Shown here: piece by piece, positions 54,185-62,935 of the stretch | How positions within the stretch are numbered: position 1 is the first letter of the stretch | Layout: the number at the start of each line of letters is the position of its first letter | Origin: Achromobacter spanius | GTDB lineage: Bacteria; Pseudomonadota; Gammaproteobacteria; Burkholderiales; Burkholderiaceae_B | NCBI RefSeq assembly: GCF_003994415.1 | Contig: NZ_CP034689.1 | Location: 2,914,001-2,978,000, forward strand | Direction of reading: 5' to 3' | Length of the DNA stretch: 64,000 nt | Translations under genes and position numbers: made by a program | Notes under the pieces: model-generated | Told to the model about the DNA's origin: nothing | Seen by the model: the letters and a program-made list of their open reading frames with translations, nothing else | Database searches by the model: none

Positions 54185-55036
54185 TCAAGCGGGCTGACTA
54201 GCAAGATCGCGGCGGTCGCGCTGCGCTAGAAACTCACGGACAACCGCCTTGTGCTCATCGCCGCAAAGCAAAATCGCCTGCAGGGCGGCAGCGTTCTCCA
54301 GCGCCATCGGCAAGGTAGATTCGGCGGCATCCAATACCAGGCGCTTGGCCATGCGCAAGGCTTGGGGCGGGTTCGACGCAATGCGCCGGGCCAAGGCGGC
54401 GCTGGTCTCGTCCAAGGCTTCCGGCGCCACCACGCGGGACACCATGCCCAGTTGCAACGCGGTCGGTGCGTCGATGAATTCGCTGGTCAGCGTCAACTCC
54501 AGGGCCTTTGCCGTCCCCACGATGCGGGTCAAGAACCAGGCGCCGCCTATGCCAGACACCAGGCCCAGCCTCAGGAAGCTTTCGGCAAACGTCGCGCGTT
54601 CGCTGGCCACGCGCAGGTCGCACATAAGCGCCAGGTCGCAGCCGGCGCCGACCGCCGCCCCATTGACCGCCGCAATTGACGGCATCTGCAATGCTTGCAA
54701 GGCGTGGGTGATTCGATGCAGCGTGGATTTCAGCCTGGCGCGGACCTCGGTGGCCGAGCCCTGCATCAAGTCGGAGCCTCGCTCCATGTCTTTTACATTG
54801 CCGCCCGTGCAGAAGTGCTTGCCTGTGGCGCGCAGCAATACGCAATGCACGTTTGATAGCGAGTTGGCCTGCTCCAGGGCCTCGGCAAGCGCCTCGGCCA
54901 TGCGTACCGACATGGCATTGCCTGTGTTCGGGTCGTTGAGGCTCAATGTAAGGACGCCGTCGGCGATGTCTTGCTGGATCAATATCTCGGCAGTGGCCGA
55001 TGCGCCGGCTTCGGCGATGGATGTATTGGATGTCAT
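54185..55036 (-). CDS. Enoyl-CoA hydratase/isomerase family protein
   Basis: 283 residues, crotonase fold: oxyanion-hole segments GKHFCTGGNVKDM and AAVNGAAVGAGCDLALMCD. The second catalytic region reads RLGLVSGIGGAWFLTRIVG, closer to PaaG-like members than to classical hydratases. Start follows the CaiB-type stop by 17 bases, so they are co-transcribed. Acts on a CoA thioester made by the neighbour. Confidence 0.9.
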   Translation of the reverse strand: MTSNTSIAEAGASATAEILIQQDIADGVLTLSLNDPNTGNAMSVRMAEALAEALEQANSLSNVHCVLLRATGKHFCTGGNVKDMERGSDLMQGSATEVRARLKSTLHRITHALQALQMPSIAAVNGAAVGAGCDLALMCDLRVASERATFAESFLRLGLVSGIGGAWFLTRIVGTAKALELTLTSEFIDAPTALQLGMVSRVVAPEALDETSAALARRIASNPPQALRMAKRLVLDAAESTLPMALENAAALQAILLCGDEHKAVVREFLAQRDRRDLASQPA

Positions 55037-55053
55037 CGGTGTTTCCTTGGCTT

Positions 55054-56271
55054 TCAGGTAGAAAATGGCTCGGGTGTTCCCAGGACGCCGCTACCGAACA
55101 TGGCTTCTATCTCTGCTGGGTCATAGCCGCATTCGTTCAGAATCTGGCGGCTGTGCTGGCCCAGCGTTGGCGCGGCCGTGTTGGGGTCATGCGAGCTGGT
55201 CGCGTGAGCGGGCCCCGGCGCGAAGCCCGGCATGCGCACTTTTCCGGCAACGGGATGGTCAACCCAGCTGTCGATGCCGCTTGCGGCGTACTCTTGTGAG
55301 CGGACGACATCGTCGTAGTCCGCCACCGGCGCACAAAGAATGTCCAACTGGGAAAGCCGATTCACCCAGGCGTCGGTGGCGCGCTGCCGAAACAAGGGCG
55401 TCAACGCCTGGCGCAGCGCGTCGCGGTGCGCGACGCGGGATTCATTACTGGAAAAACGCGGATCATGTTCCAGTTCGCCGGCGCCCAATACGGCGCACAA
55501 GGCTTGCCAGCGCTTGGGGTGGTAGGCGGCCACCATGATCCAGCCATCAAGGGTCTGGTAGGCCTCGTTGGGCGCGGCGTAGGGGGCGGCGCTGCCCGCC
55601 TTGGCGGGTGCGGTGTCCGAGGCAAAGTACGACGCGTAGCCGATCTGCTGCAGCATCAACGTTGCGTTGTACAGGCTGATGTCCAGGTATTCGCCTTGGC
55701 CGCTGCGTTGGGCTGCGTGGTATGCGGCCAGAATCGCGATCGTGGCCATATAGGCCGTGGTCATGTCGGCGACCGGCGTCGCGACTTTTACCGGCTCGCC
55801 GTCCGCGACCCCCAAGGTGCTCATCAAGCCGCTGGCGGCCTGGATGATGCCGTCCACGCCGGGCCGGCCACGCAGCGGGCCGGTTTGTCCGTACGCGGAA
55901 ATGGAGCAATACACCAATCCGCGGTTGCTGTTGGCCAGCGTGTCGTAGTCCAGGCCAAACGCCTGCATGACGCCCGGACGGTAGTTTTCAACCACCACGT
56001 CCGCGCGGCTGACCAAGCGGCGCGCGACTTCGCGACCGCTGTCGGATTTCAGATCCAACGCGATGCCGCGCTTGTTGCGATTCACGCTCAAGTACACGGC
56101 GCTTTCGCCCGCGATCCAGGGCGGGCCGATCTGCCGGCCGAGTTCCCCGCCGGGGGGTTCGATCTTGATGACGTCCGCGCCCATGTCCGCAAGCATCATG
56201 GTGCAGACGGGTCCCGCGAGTACGTGCGAGAAATCCACGACCCGCAGGTCTCGCAAGCTACGTTTGAACAT
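55054..56271 (-). CDS. CaiB/BaiF-type (class III) CoA-transferase
   Basis: 405 residues: LRVVDFSHVLAGPVCTMMLADMGADVIKIE at the N-terminus, VVVENYRPGVMQAFGLDY, and the catalytic Asp at about residue 140 in RPGVDGIIQAASG. Start ATG is preceded by AGGAGA; a GTG 7 codons earlier is possible. Transfers CoA between carboxylic acids, activating a substrate for the hydratase encoded downstream. Confidence 0.92.
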   Translation of the reverse strand: MFKRSLRDLRVVDFSHVLAGPVCTMMLADMGADVIKIEPPGGELGRQIGPPWIAGESAVYLSVNRNKRGIALDLKSDSGREVARRLVSRADVVVENYRPGVMQAFGLDYDTLANSNRGLVYCSISAYGQTGPLRGRPGVDGIIQAASGLMSTLGVADGEPVKVATPVADMTTAYMATIAILAAYHAAQRSGQGEYLDISLYNATLMLQQIGYASYFASDTAPAKAGSAAPYAAPNEAYQTLDGWIMVAAYHPKRWQALCAVLGAGELEHDPRFSSNESRVAHRDALRQALTPLFRQRATDAWVNRLSQLDILCAPVADYDDVVRSQEYAASGIDSWVDHPVAGKVRMPGFAPGPAHATSSHDPNTAAPTLGQHSRQILNECGYDPAEIEAMFGSGVLGTPEPFST

Positions 56272-56419
56272 CTCCTGTCTCCTGCACGACACGGTCTGAT
56301 GGGTGACCGTGTTCTCTTGTCATGCAGGCAGAATAGGCAGCGGCTCCAGACCCGGCAAACGACTTTATCGACCGGATGCTTTGACTTTTTGTAAAAGGGT
56401 CAATGTAGGCGCTCGGGGA

Positions 56420-57304
56420 TCAAACGGCGACAAGGGTGGACAGCCAATCGCGGAACACACGCAACGCTCGGGATTGCGGCTTGCCCGTCGGCCAGGCGAA
56501 GTAATACGTGAAATCCTCGTGGTCGAGTATGCGATCCAGCGGCGCCACCAAGCTTCCGTCCGCCAGTTCTTTTTCGATCAGCGCCTTTTGGCCAATGGCG
56601 ACGCCATGGCCTTCGATGGCTGCCTGGTAGGCAAGCAACGAGGTTTCGTACTTCATGCCTTGCGCGGGGTTGACGTTGCGCAAACCGGCCGCGCGCAGCC
56701 ATAGCATCCAGTCGTCGGGTCGCGCCATCGAATGCAGCAAGGTTTGTGTCGCCAGTTGCTTCTTGTGCGTCAGCCCCAGCGTGGGGGCCGCCACGGGAAT
56801 CAGCTCGTTGCGCACAAGCTGCAGCGTGCGCATTCCCGGCCAGCGGCCATCGCCCAGCTGTATGCCGGCGTCAATGTCTTCGCGCTGAAAATCCAGCGGC
56901 GCGAACGACGTCATGACTTGAACGTCGATGTCTTTATGCTTCTGATGAAAACTTGCCAGTCGCGGGATGAGCCAGCGCACGGCAAAGGTGGCGGGTGAGC
57001 GGATGCGCAGCGTATCCCGGCCCTGGCTGTTGCCGGCCACCGCCAGGGTGGCCTCACGCAGCGTTGCAAACAAAGGGATCAAATCCGACAGGTAGCGTGC
57101 GCCTGCCGGTGTCAGCGTCAGGCCGCCGCGTATGCGTAAAAACAGCGGCGTGCCCAGATAGTTTTCCAGCGCCCGGACCTGCCTGCTTACCGCCGCGGGT
57201 GTCACGCACAGTTCATCGGCTGCCTTGGAAATGCTCAGCAGGCGCCCCGTGGCTTCGAACGCCCGGGCGGGATTCAATGGCGGAAGCAAGTCGCGGCGCG
57301 CCAT
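56420..57304 (-). CDS. LysR-family regulator, GcvA-like
   Basis: 294 residues: LLPPLNPARAFEATGRLLSI, ADELCVTPAAVSRQVRALEN HTH, then LRIRSPATFAVRWLIPRLA. Starts only two bases after the response-regulator stop (TAA-CC-ATG), so the two are translated from one message. It lies 128 bases upstream of the CoA-transferase operon on the same strand, its probable target. Confidence 0.92.
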   Translation of the reverse strand: MARRDLLPPLNPARAFEATGRLLSISKAADELCVTPAAVSRQVRALENYLGTPLFLRIRGGLTLTPAGARYLSDLIPLFATLREATLAVAGNSQGRDTLRIRSPATFAVRWLIPRLASFHQKHKDIDVQVMTSFAPLDFQREDIDAGIQLGDGRWPGMRTLQLVRNELIPVAAPTLGLTHKKQLATQTLLHSMARPDDWMLWLRAAGLRNVNPAQGMKYETSLLAYQAAIEGHGVAIGQKALIEKELADGSLVAPLDRILDHEDFTYYFAWPTGKPQSRALRVFRDWLSTLVAV

Positions 57305-57306
57305 GG

Positions 57307-57993
57307 TTAGCTCCGCGCCACCGCGCGCCGCAGCCGCAGCGACGCGACGCGGCCCAGCACGATGGGTGCTACGCCATTGCTGAAGCTCACTTCCGTTTGC
57401 GCGCCGGAAAGGGGCGACAACTGCGCGATGTGCTCAAGATTGATGATGATCGACCGGGACAAGGCGCAGAAAGGCGGGTAGGGCAGATGCGCGGCCAGGC
57501 GTTTGAGCGTGATGTGCATCAGCTCGTTGTCATTGGCGGCGCTGCACAGGCGGACGTAGTCGCCTTGCGCCTGCACAAGCGTCAGCCGTTCGACCTTGAT
57601 GAGTTTGGTGCCGACCTTCGTTTTCATCGGCACGTAGCCGGTGGCGCGGGGCCGTAGCCGCGTCAGCGCCCGCGCAAGCCTGTCGGGGCTGACTGGCTTG
57701 AGCAGGTAATCGACCGCCGCGACGTCGAACGCGCGGGTGGCGTAGTCGTTGTGCGCGGTGACGAAGACCACGGCGGGCGCGGATTCCAGGCTGCTCAGAA
57801 GATCGAACCCGTTGCCGGAGGTCAGTTCGATATCCAGAAACAGGGCGTCTGGCGCATGGGCCTGGATCAGGTCGTGGGCTTGCTCAATGGTGGAGGCCTC
57901 GCCGGCGACGTCGATATTGGGCATGGCTTCGAGCAGCCGGCGCAGGTAGCGCCGTGCCGGGGCTTCATCGTCGACGATCAGCACACGTAGCAT
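57307..57993 (-). CDS. LytTR-family response regulator
   Basis: 228 residues: receiver domain with DDE (8-10), phospho-acceptor Asp54 in LFLDIEL, Thr79 and Lys99 (LLKP), then a LytTR DNA-binding domain at about 125-225 (FCALSRSIIINLEHIAQLSP). Divergent from its presumed kinase at 58160 across a 165-base region that contains a nested palindrome; linked at the 3' side to a LysR gene. Confidence 0.93.
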   Translation of the reverse strand: MLRVLIVDDEAPARRYLRRLLEAMPNIDVAGEASTIEQAHDLIQAHAPDALFLDIELTSGNGFDLLSSLESAPAVVFVTAHNDYATRAFDVAAVDYLLKPVSPDRLARALTRLRPRATGYVPMKTKVGTKLIKVERLTLVQAQGDYVRLCSAANDNELMHITLKRLAAHLPYPPFCALSRSIIINLEHIAQLSPLSGAQTEVSFSNGVAPIVLGRVASLRLRRAVARS

Positions 57994-58032
57994 TTTCCTC
58001 TCAGGCGGCAGAGTGTGACGGGTATATTCTTC

Positions 58033-58077
58033 GGTTCGGCGATATCGTCGATTCCGATATCGCTTCGGTTTCGAACC
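58033..58077. promoter_or_regulatory. Nested palindrome between response regulator and kinase genes
   Basis: GCGATATCG (58039-58047), 7-base spacer, CGATATCGC (58055-58063) form a perfect inverted repeat, flanked by a second pair GGTTCG (58033) and CGAACC (58072). Midway in the divergent promoter, so probably an operator or a strong hairpin in either leader. Confidence 0.6.
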
Positions 58078-58159
58078 GCCGGTAAATATAAGGCCATATG
58101 CGTTGTTCCGTGAACCCGTCGCGTTGCTTGAATATGGCTGTTACGAGAAGAGCGCGTCC

Positions 58160-59239
58160 ATGATGTCGACATCACTCAGCCAGGGCCTTGGTCAAGGGGA
58201 ATCGTCGCCGGGCTTCTGGCGCGCCCAGATCCTGGGATGGATTTTTCTTGCGATGGTCGGTTTTTTTATCCGGATGTCGCTGTTCGACAATGCGGCGGCG
58301 GCATTGTGGCTGACGCTTGTGATGGACTCGCTGGCGTTTGCGATGACCAGCACGGCCGCCGTGTTGCATGGACGTCGCGCGGGCAAGGCCGATTTGCCGG
58401 TCGTGGTGCTTGCCTGCGCCGTGCTGCTGTGCCTGGCCGCGGGGGCGCTGCTGGCGTCAATTGCCTACGCCATCCATCGGCTGTTGCCGCCAGGGGTCGT
58501 GCACCTGTTTCCCAGCCATGCCTACCGGTTGGGTTTGCTCTATTACATGGGCATCTTTTCGATTTGGACGCTGGTGTATTTCGGCGTGTCGGCCGAACTT
58601 GCCGCCCGCACCGAACGCATGTCCAAGATGAAGGCCGAGACCCGGTCCTTGCAATTGGAGCTTGAGCATCTGCGCTTGCAGATAGAGCCCCACTTTCTTT
58701 TCAATGCGCTCAACACGATCGTGGCCGAGATTGCCGAGCGCCCCGCCATTGCGGAAGAGATGACGCGCCGTCTGGCGGACTACCTGCGCTATTCGCTGGA
58801 CCGTCGTGGACGCGGCCTGTCCAGGCTGGAAGAAGAGATCGAGGCGGCTCAAGCCTACGTGCGCATACAAGCCCTGCGCTTCGACACGCAGCTTGACTGC
58901 CAATGCCAGATCGACCCGGCCACGCTACACATCAACCTGCCGTTGATGACCTTGCAAGGCCTTGCCGAAAACGCCATCAAGCACGGCATGCGGTCTGCGT
59001 GCGAGCGCTTTGTGATCCACATTCATACCCGGCTCCAGGGCGACGAACTGATCATCCAGGTAGAAAACCCCGGCCGCTTGCAAGCCCCGGTTGATCTGGT
59101 CGGAAGCGGCGGTGGGCTAGGCAATCTTTGCCGCCGCCTTGAGTTGCGCTACGCCGGAAGATACGCTTTTTCGCTGGATCAGCGCGGTGACAGCACGGTC
59201 GCCGAGATCAGGCTGAGGGGCGCGCCGGATCCGCTGTAA
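58160..59239 (+). CDS. LytS/YehU-type sensor histidine kinase
   Basis: 359 residues. Membrane part of about four helices (25-160), short linker helix (MSKMKAETRSLQLELEHLRLQ), His_kinase domain with the phospho-acceptor in IEPHFLFNALNTI, and an ATPase domain with N-box LAENAIKHG and GSGGGLGNLCRRLELRYAG. Start by RBS GAGAAGAG; 19 codons are open further upstream. Pairs with the LytTR regulator encoded divergently; signal unknown. Confidence 0.92.
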   Translation: MMSTSLSQGLGQGESSPGFWRAQILGWIFLAMVGFFIRMSLFDNAAAALWLTLVMDSLAFAMTSTAAVLHGRRAGKADLPVVVLACAVLLCLAAGALLASIAYAIHRLLPPGVVHLFPSHAYRLGLLYYMGIFSIWTLVYFGVSAELAARTERMSKMKAETRSLQLELEHLRLQIEPHFLFNALNTIVAEIAERPAIAEEMTRRLADYLRYSLDRRGRGLSRLEEEIEAAQAYVRIQALRFDTQLDCQCQIDPATLHINLPLMTLQGLAENAIKHGMRSACERFVIHIHTRLQGDELIIQVENPGRLQAPVDLVGSGGGLGNLCRRLELRYAGRYAFSLDQRGDSTVAEIRLRGAPDPL

Positions 59240-59276
59240 CTTGCTGGAAGCGTCCGCTCGCCCAGGCTTCACCGGC

Positions 59277-59796
59277 GACGCGGACGCCGCCAGATGGGTT
59301 ACGCGCGATACAGCACCGATAATCTTCTGCCCCGCGTCGCGCGCTGCACCCATCCTACAAATGCCAATCGTAGGATGGGTGCAGCGCGGAAAAGTCGAAG
59401 CAAGAAATACGGCATAAGCCGCGCGGAACCCATCAGCAGCCGGGGCTCTGACGCGAACGCCGCCAGATGGGTTACGCGCGACACAGCACCGATAATCTTC
59501 TGCCCCGCATCGCGCGCTGCACCCATCCTACAAATGCCGACCGTAGGATGGGTGCAGCGCGGCAAAGTCGAAGCAAGAAATACGGCATAAGCCGCGCGTA
59601 ACCCATCAGCAGCCGGGGCCCTGACGCGGACGGCGCCAGATGGGTTACGCGCGACACAGCACCGATAATCTTCTGCCCCGCATCGCGCGCTGCACCCATC
59701 CTACAAATGCCGACCGTAGGATGGGTGCAGCGCGGCAAAGTCGAAGCAAGAAATACGGCATACGCCGCGCGTAACCCATGTGGCAGCGGAAGCCGC
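59277..59796. repeat. Three tandem 173-bp nested palindromic repeats
   Basis: Units begin at 59277, 59450 and 59623. Each carries ATGGGTTACGCGCGA near the left, an inner inverted pair GCGCTGCACCCATCCTAC / GTAGGATGGGTGCAGCGC around a short AAATGCC-type centre, and CGCGCGTAACCCAT on the right (GGAACCCAT in unit 1). Units are nearly identical. No gene fits here; frames across the array are by-products of the repeat. Confidence 0.9.
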
Positions 59797-59893
59797 GGCT
59801 GGCCAGAAGTCGTTCTTTGACGCGTCATTCCGTCGGTCCCTTTCGGGAAGTGGGTTGGCGCCTTGGTGGCACTGATGGCTCAGCCTCCATGTC

Positions 59894-60679
59894 TTAGCTT
59901 GCATACAGGTTCGCAAGCGACGCTTTGACAAACCCGCCGTCCACCACGATGTCCTGCCCATTCACATACAGCGACGCATCGCTGGCAAGAAACGCGACGG
60001 CTCCCGCGATATCCTGTGCAAGCCCGATGCGCCGCGCCGGGATGTGGGCGATGCGCTTTTGCAGCACGGCGTCGTCGCGGTAGTGCGCCTCGGACAGGGG
60101 CGTGCGGATCATGCCCGGGCTGATGGAATTTGCGCGGATCCCCAGCGGGCCCCATTCCACGGCCATCTGGCGGGTCAAGGCTTGCAAGGCGGACTTGGTG
60201 GTGCCGTAGGCGCCGACTCGCGTTGGTGTCTGGGCAGAGATCGACGCCACATTGATGATGCTGCCCGCCTGCTGCGGCCGCATCAGGGGAAACAGCGCCT
60301 GCGCGCACAGCAACGCGCCGCGCAGATTGACGCGGAAGATGCGGTCCCATAAGTCGATCGGGAAGTCCTCCAGCCCCACCGGCGCGGCGCTGATGGCTGC
60401 GTTGTTGACAAGAATGTCGCAACGGCCGAAGCGCTCGCCAAGCCGGCTGGCCATCGTCGCTACCGAGTCCGGGTCGGAAATATCGCAACGCACGTTCAGC
60501 AAGCCATCGGGTTGCGGGGCGGTATCGGAGGCGTTGATATCCACCTGCGCCACGGCCGCGCCCAGGGAACGCAGGTGTTTGCAGATGGCCAGGCCGATTC
60601 CGCCCGTGGCGCCCGTGACCACCGCCACGCGGCCTTGCAAGGCGTCGACCGCGAAGGCGGGATTGAAAGACGTGTCCAT
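59894..60679 (-). CDS. Short-chain dehydrogenase
   Basis: 261 residues: TGATGGIGLAICK, NNAAISAAPVG, active-site Ser with YGTTK (VGAYGTTKSALQAL), and the C-terminal SDASLYVNGQDIVVDGG typical of FabG/glucose-dehydrogenase-type SDRs. Follows the Bug gene by 9 bases on the same strand, so it is co-transcribed with it. Confidence 0.9.
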   Translation of the reverse strand: MDTSFNPAFAVDALQGRVAVVTGATGGIGLAICKHLRSLGAAVAQVDINASDTAPQPDGLLNVRCDISDPDSVATMASRLGERFGRCDILVNNAAISAAPVGLEDFPIDLWDRIFRVNLRGALLCAQALFPLMRPQQAGSIINVASISAQTPTRVGAYGTTKSALQALTRQMAVEWGPLGIRANSISPGMIRTPLSEAHYRDDAVLQKRIAHIPARRIGLAQDIAGAVAFLASDASLYVNGQDIVVDGGFVKASLANLYAS

Positions 60680-60688
60680 GCGTTTGGC

Positions 60689-61675
60689 CTACTTGTTTTT
60701 CAGGTCGGCCACTTTGGCCAGGCCTTGCCAGATGACGGCGTCGCGCTTGATCGATGCCGCGAATTCCTGCGCGGAAATTGTCGGGGGCACGATCATGTTC
60801 TGGCCTTCGATGCTTGCTCGGACCTCGGGCGTGTGCTGCGCGCGGTAGATCTCGGCGTTAAGCCGGTCGATGATCTCGGGCGGCGTGCCCGCCGGGGCAA
60901 ATACGCCATACCAGCCGTCGGCTTCGAATTTGTAGCCTTGCTCGGCCAGGGTCGGCACGTCCATCGTGGCAGGCCAGCGCCGCGAACCCGTCTGACCCAG
61001 GGCCACCAACTTGCCGCTACGCATGAAGGGAACGGGTGAGGCGATGTCCATGAATCCCACGCTGATCGTGTTGGCCATCAGGTCGGTGCTTTCCGTGACC
61101 AATTGCTTGTAGGGAATATGCGGCATGTCCAGGCCGTAATGGGACTTGATGCCCTCCATGGCCAGGTTGCCGGACGAACCGGTGCCCCAGGATCCGTAGG
61201 CAAGCTTGCCGGGGTTGGCCTTGGCGTAGGCGACCATGTCCGCCAGATTCTTGAAGCCCATGCTGGGGTTGGCGACCAGCAGAATCCCCGCCGCGCCGAC
61301 CTGGGCGACGGGCAGCAGGTCTTTTTCCGGGTCGTAGGGTAGCGAGGGAAGCACAACCGGATTCAGCAGGATGGCGGAAGAGGGCGCAAGCACCAAGGTA
61401 TAGCCGTCGGGCGCTGCCCTGGCCACCGCGTCGCATGCGATCAAGCCGTTCGCGCCGGGCTTCGATTCCACGACGATGGGCTGCTTCAGCGCCTTGGACA
61501 AGGGCGCGGCGATCAGGCGGGCAAAGATATCGCCGCCCGCGCCCGGTGAACCGGCAACCACCAGCCGGATGGGGCGGTCGGGCCAATTGCCTTGGGCGGC
61601 AAAGGCGTTGACGCCCAGGCCCATCAGCATGCCGCCCAGCAGGATGGCCCGTCGTGTGGGAAGGGATTGGGTCAT
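60689..61675 (-). CDS. Bug/TctC-type periplasmic solute-binding protein
   Basis: 328 residues with twin-arginine-like signal (TRRAILLGGMLMGLGVNAFA), then WPDRPIRLVVAGSPGAGGDI, VVESKPGANGLIACDAV and APDGYTLVLAPS. RBS GGAGAC. First gene of a two-gene operon with the SDR. Upstream are three phased TTTGAATT repeats (61692, 61703, 61715). No TctAB genes nearby. Confidence 0.92.
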   Translation of the reverse strand: MTQSLPTRRAILLGGMLMGLGVNAFAAQGNWPDRPIRLVVAGSPGAGGDIFARLIAAPLSKALKQPIVVESKPGANGLIACDAVARAAPDGYTLVLAPSSAILLNPVVLPSLPYDPEKDLLPVAQVGAAGILLVANPSMGFKNLADMVAYAKANPGKLAYGSWGTGSSGNLAMEGIKSHYGLDMPHIPYKQLVTESTDLMANTISVGFMDIASPVPFMRSGKLVALGQTGSRRWPATMDVPTLAEQGYKFEADGWYGVFAPAGTPPEIIDRLNAEIYRAQHTPEVRASIEGQNMIVPPTISAQEFAASIKRDAVIWQGLAKVADLKNK

Positions 61676-61691
61676 TGCTTGTCTCCGAATC

Positions 61692-61722
61692 TTTGAATTC
61701 TTTTTGAATTCATTTTTGAATT
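61692..61722. promoter_or_regulatory. Phased TTTGAATT direct repeats
   Basis: Three TTTGAATT copies at 61692, 61703 and 61715, 11 and 12 bases apart, within 50 bases upstream of the Bug start. Face-of-helix spacing suggests a regulator site or bent DNA. Confidence 0.4.
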
Positions 61723-61959
61723 ATCAGGAGCTCTAAATTCTAGGTAGCTGAACGAGCTTGGCTATAGCTGAACCCGCAGATCTGAACTGCGCGAATCGCA
61801 GGAATAACGGACATGGCCCGCCTGTAATGCCGATGCCTTCGTGCTGCGTTTTTTGCAGAAGAGATCTTTAGAATATGGCGGTATTGGATGGGCGGATGGC
61901 TTTTCACACTTTCAGGGAGACAACCGAATAAGAGCAAGCCATGCCTTTCGCCATTCGTC

Positions 61960-62100
61960 GCAGTTTGCTGTTGGGGGCGTAGCATTTTCGTTTGCGGCCG
62001 CCGTGGATGGGCTGACGGCCATTCTTGGCGGCCAGATCGACGGCTACTTCACCACGATCAGCACCCCCGAAGCAAGATCGGTAAGTGCTATGAAAACATA
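61960..62100 (+). pseudogene. Possible relic of a Bug-type gene
   Basis: The plus-strand frame reads VAFSFAAAVDGLTAILGGQIDGYFTT; ILGGQID resembles the LLGGQVD segment of Bug proteins. No start, signal or continuation is present, and repeat DNA follows directly. Weak. Confidence 0.25.
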
Positions 62101-62101
62101 C

Positions 62102-62909
62102 AAGGATGGGTGAAGCGCGGCACGGCGGTGAAAAATACGTTGAATTACAACGCGCGCAACCCATAAAGCAACCTAGCAGCCCCCAGCCGTTTCAGCCACA
62201 ACGCAATGGCTGCATGATGGGTTCCGCGCGTTCGGGGATGCTTATCTTGTGCCGGTTTTCGCGCGCTTCACCCATCCTACGTACACGCTGGCTGGTGCTT
62301 GAGTCAATCGTAGGATGGGTGAAGCGCGGCACGGCGGTGAAAAATACGTTGAATTACAACGCGCGCAACCCATAAAGCGACCTAGCAGCCCCCAGCCGTT
62401 TCAGCCACAACGCAATGGCTGCACGATGGGTTTCGCGCGTTCGGGGATGCTTATCTTGTGCCGGTTTTCGCGCGCTTCACCCATCCTACGTACACACTGG
62501 CTGGTGCTTGGGACAATCGTAGGATGGGTGAAGCGCGGCACGCCGGTGAAAAATACGTTGAATTACAACGCGCGCAACCCATAAAGCGACCTAGCAGCCC
62601 CAAGCCGTTTCAGCCACAACGCAATGGCTGCACGATGGGTTTCGCGCGTTCGGGGATGCTTATCTTGTGCCGGTTTTCGCGCGCTTCACCCATCCTACGT
62701 ACACACTGGCTGGTGCTTGGGTCAATCGTAGGATGGGTGAAGCGCGGAACGGCGGTGAAAAATACGTTGAATTACAACGCGCGCAACCCATAAAGCGACC
62801 TAGCAGCCCCAAGCCGTTTCAGCCACAACGCAATGGCTGCACGATGGGTTCCGCGCGTTCGGGGCTGCTTATCTTGTGCGGGTTTTCGCGCGCTTCACCC
62901 ATCCTACGT
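62102..62909. repeat. Nearly four tandem 209-bp nested palindromic repeats
   Basis: GGATGGGTGAAGCGCGG recurs with ATGGGT at 62106, 62315, 62524 and 62733; the period is exactly 209 bases and the last unit ends near 62909. Inner inverted pair CGCTTCACCCATCCTACG / CGTAGGATGGGTGAAGCG; distant partner arms are ATGGGTTTCGCGCG and CGCGCGCAACCCAT. Same architecture as the elements at 29812 and 59277, but with GAAG in place of GCAG. Confidence 0.9.
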
Positions 62910-62935
62910 GTGGGCCGGGATTCTGTGTCGCCGCG

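Noticed and set aside
59277..59796. CRISPR array
   Set aside because: Period is 173 bases with whole units conserved, no short direct repeat plus variable spacers, and no cas genes.
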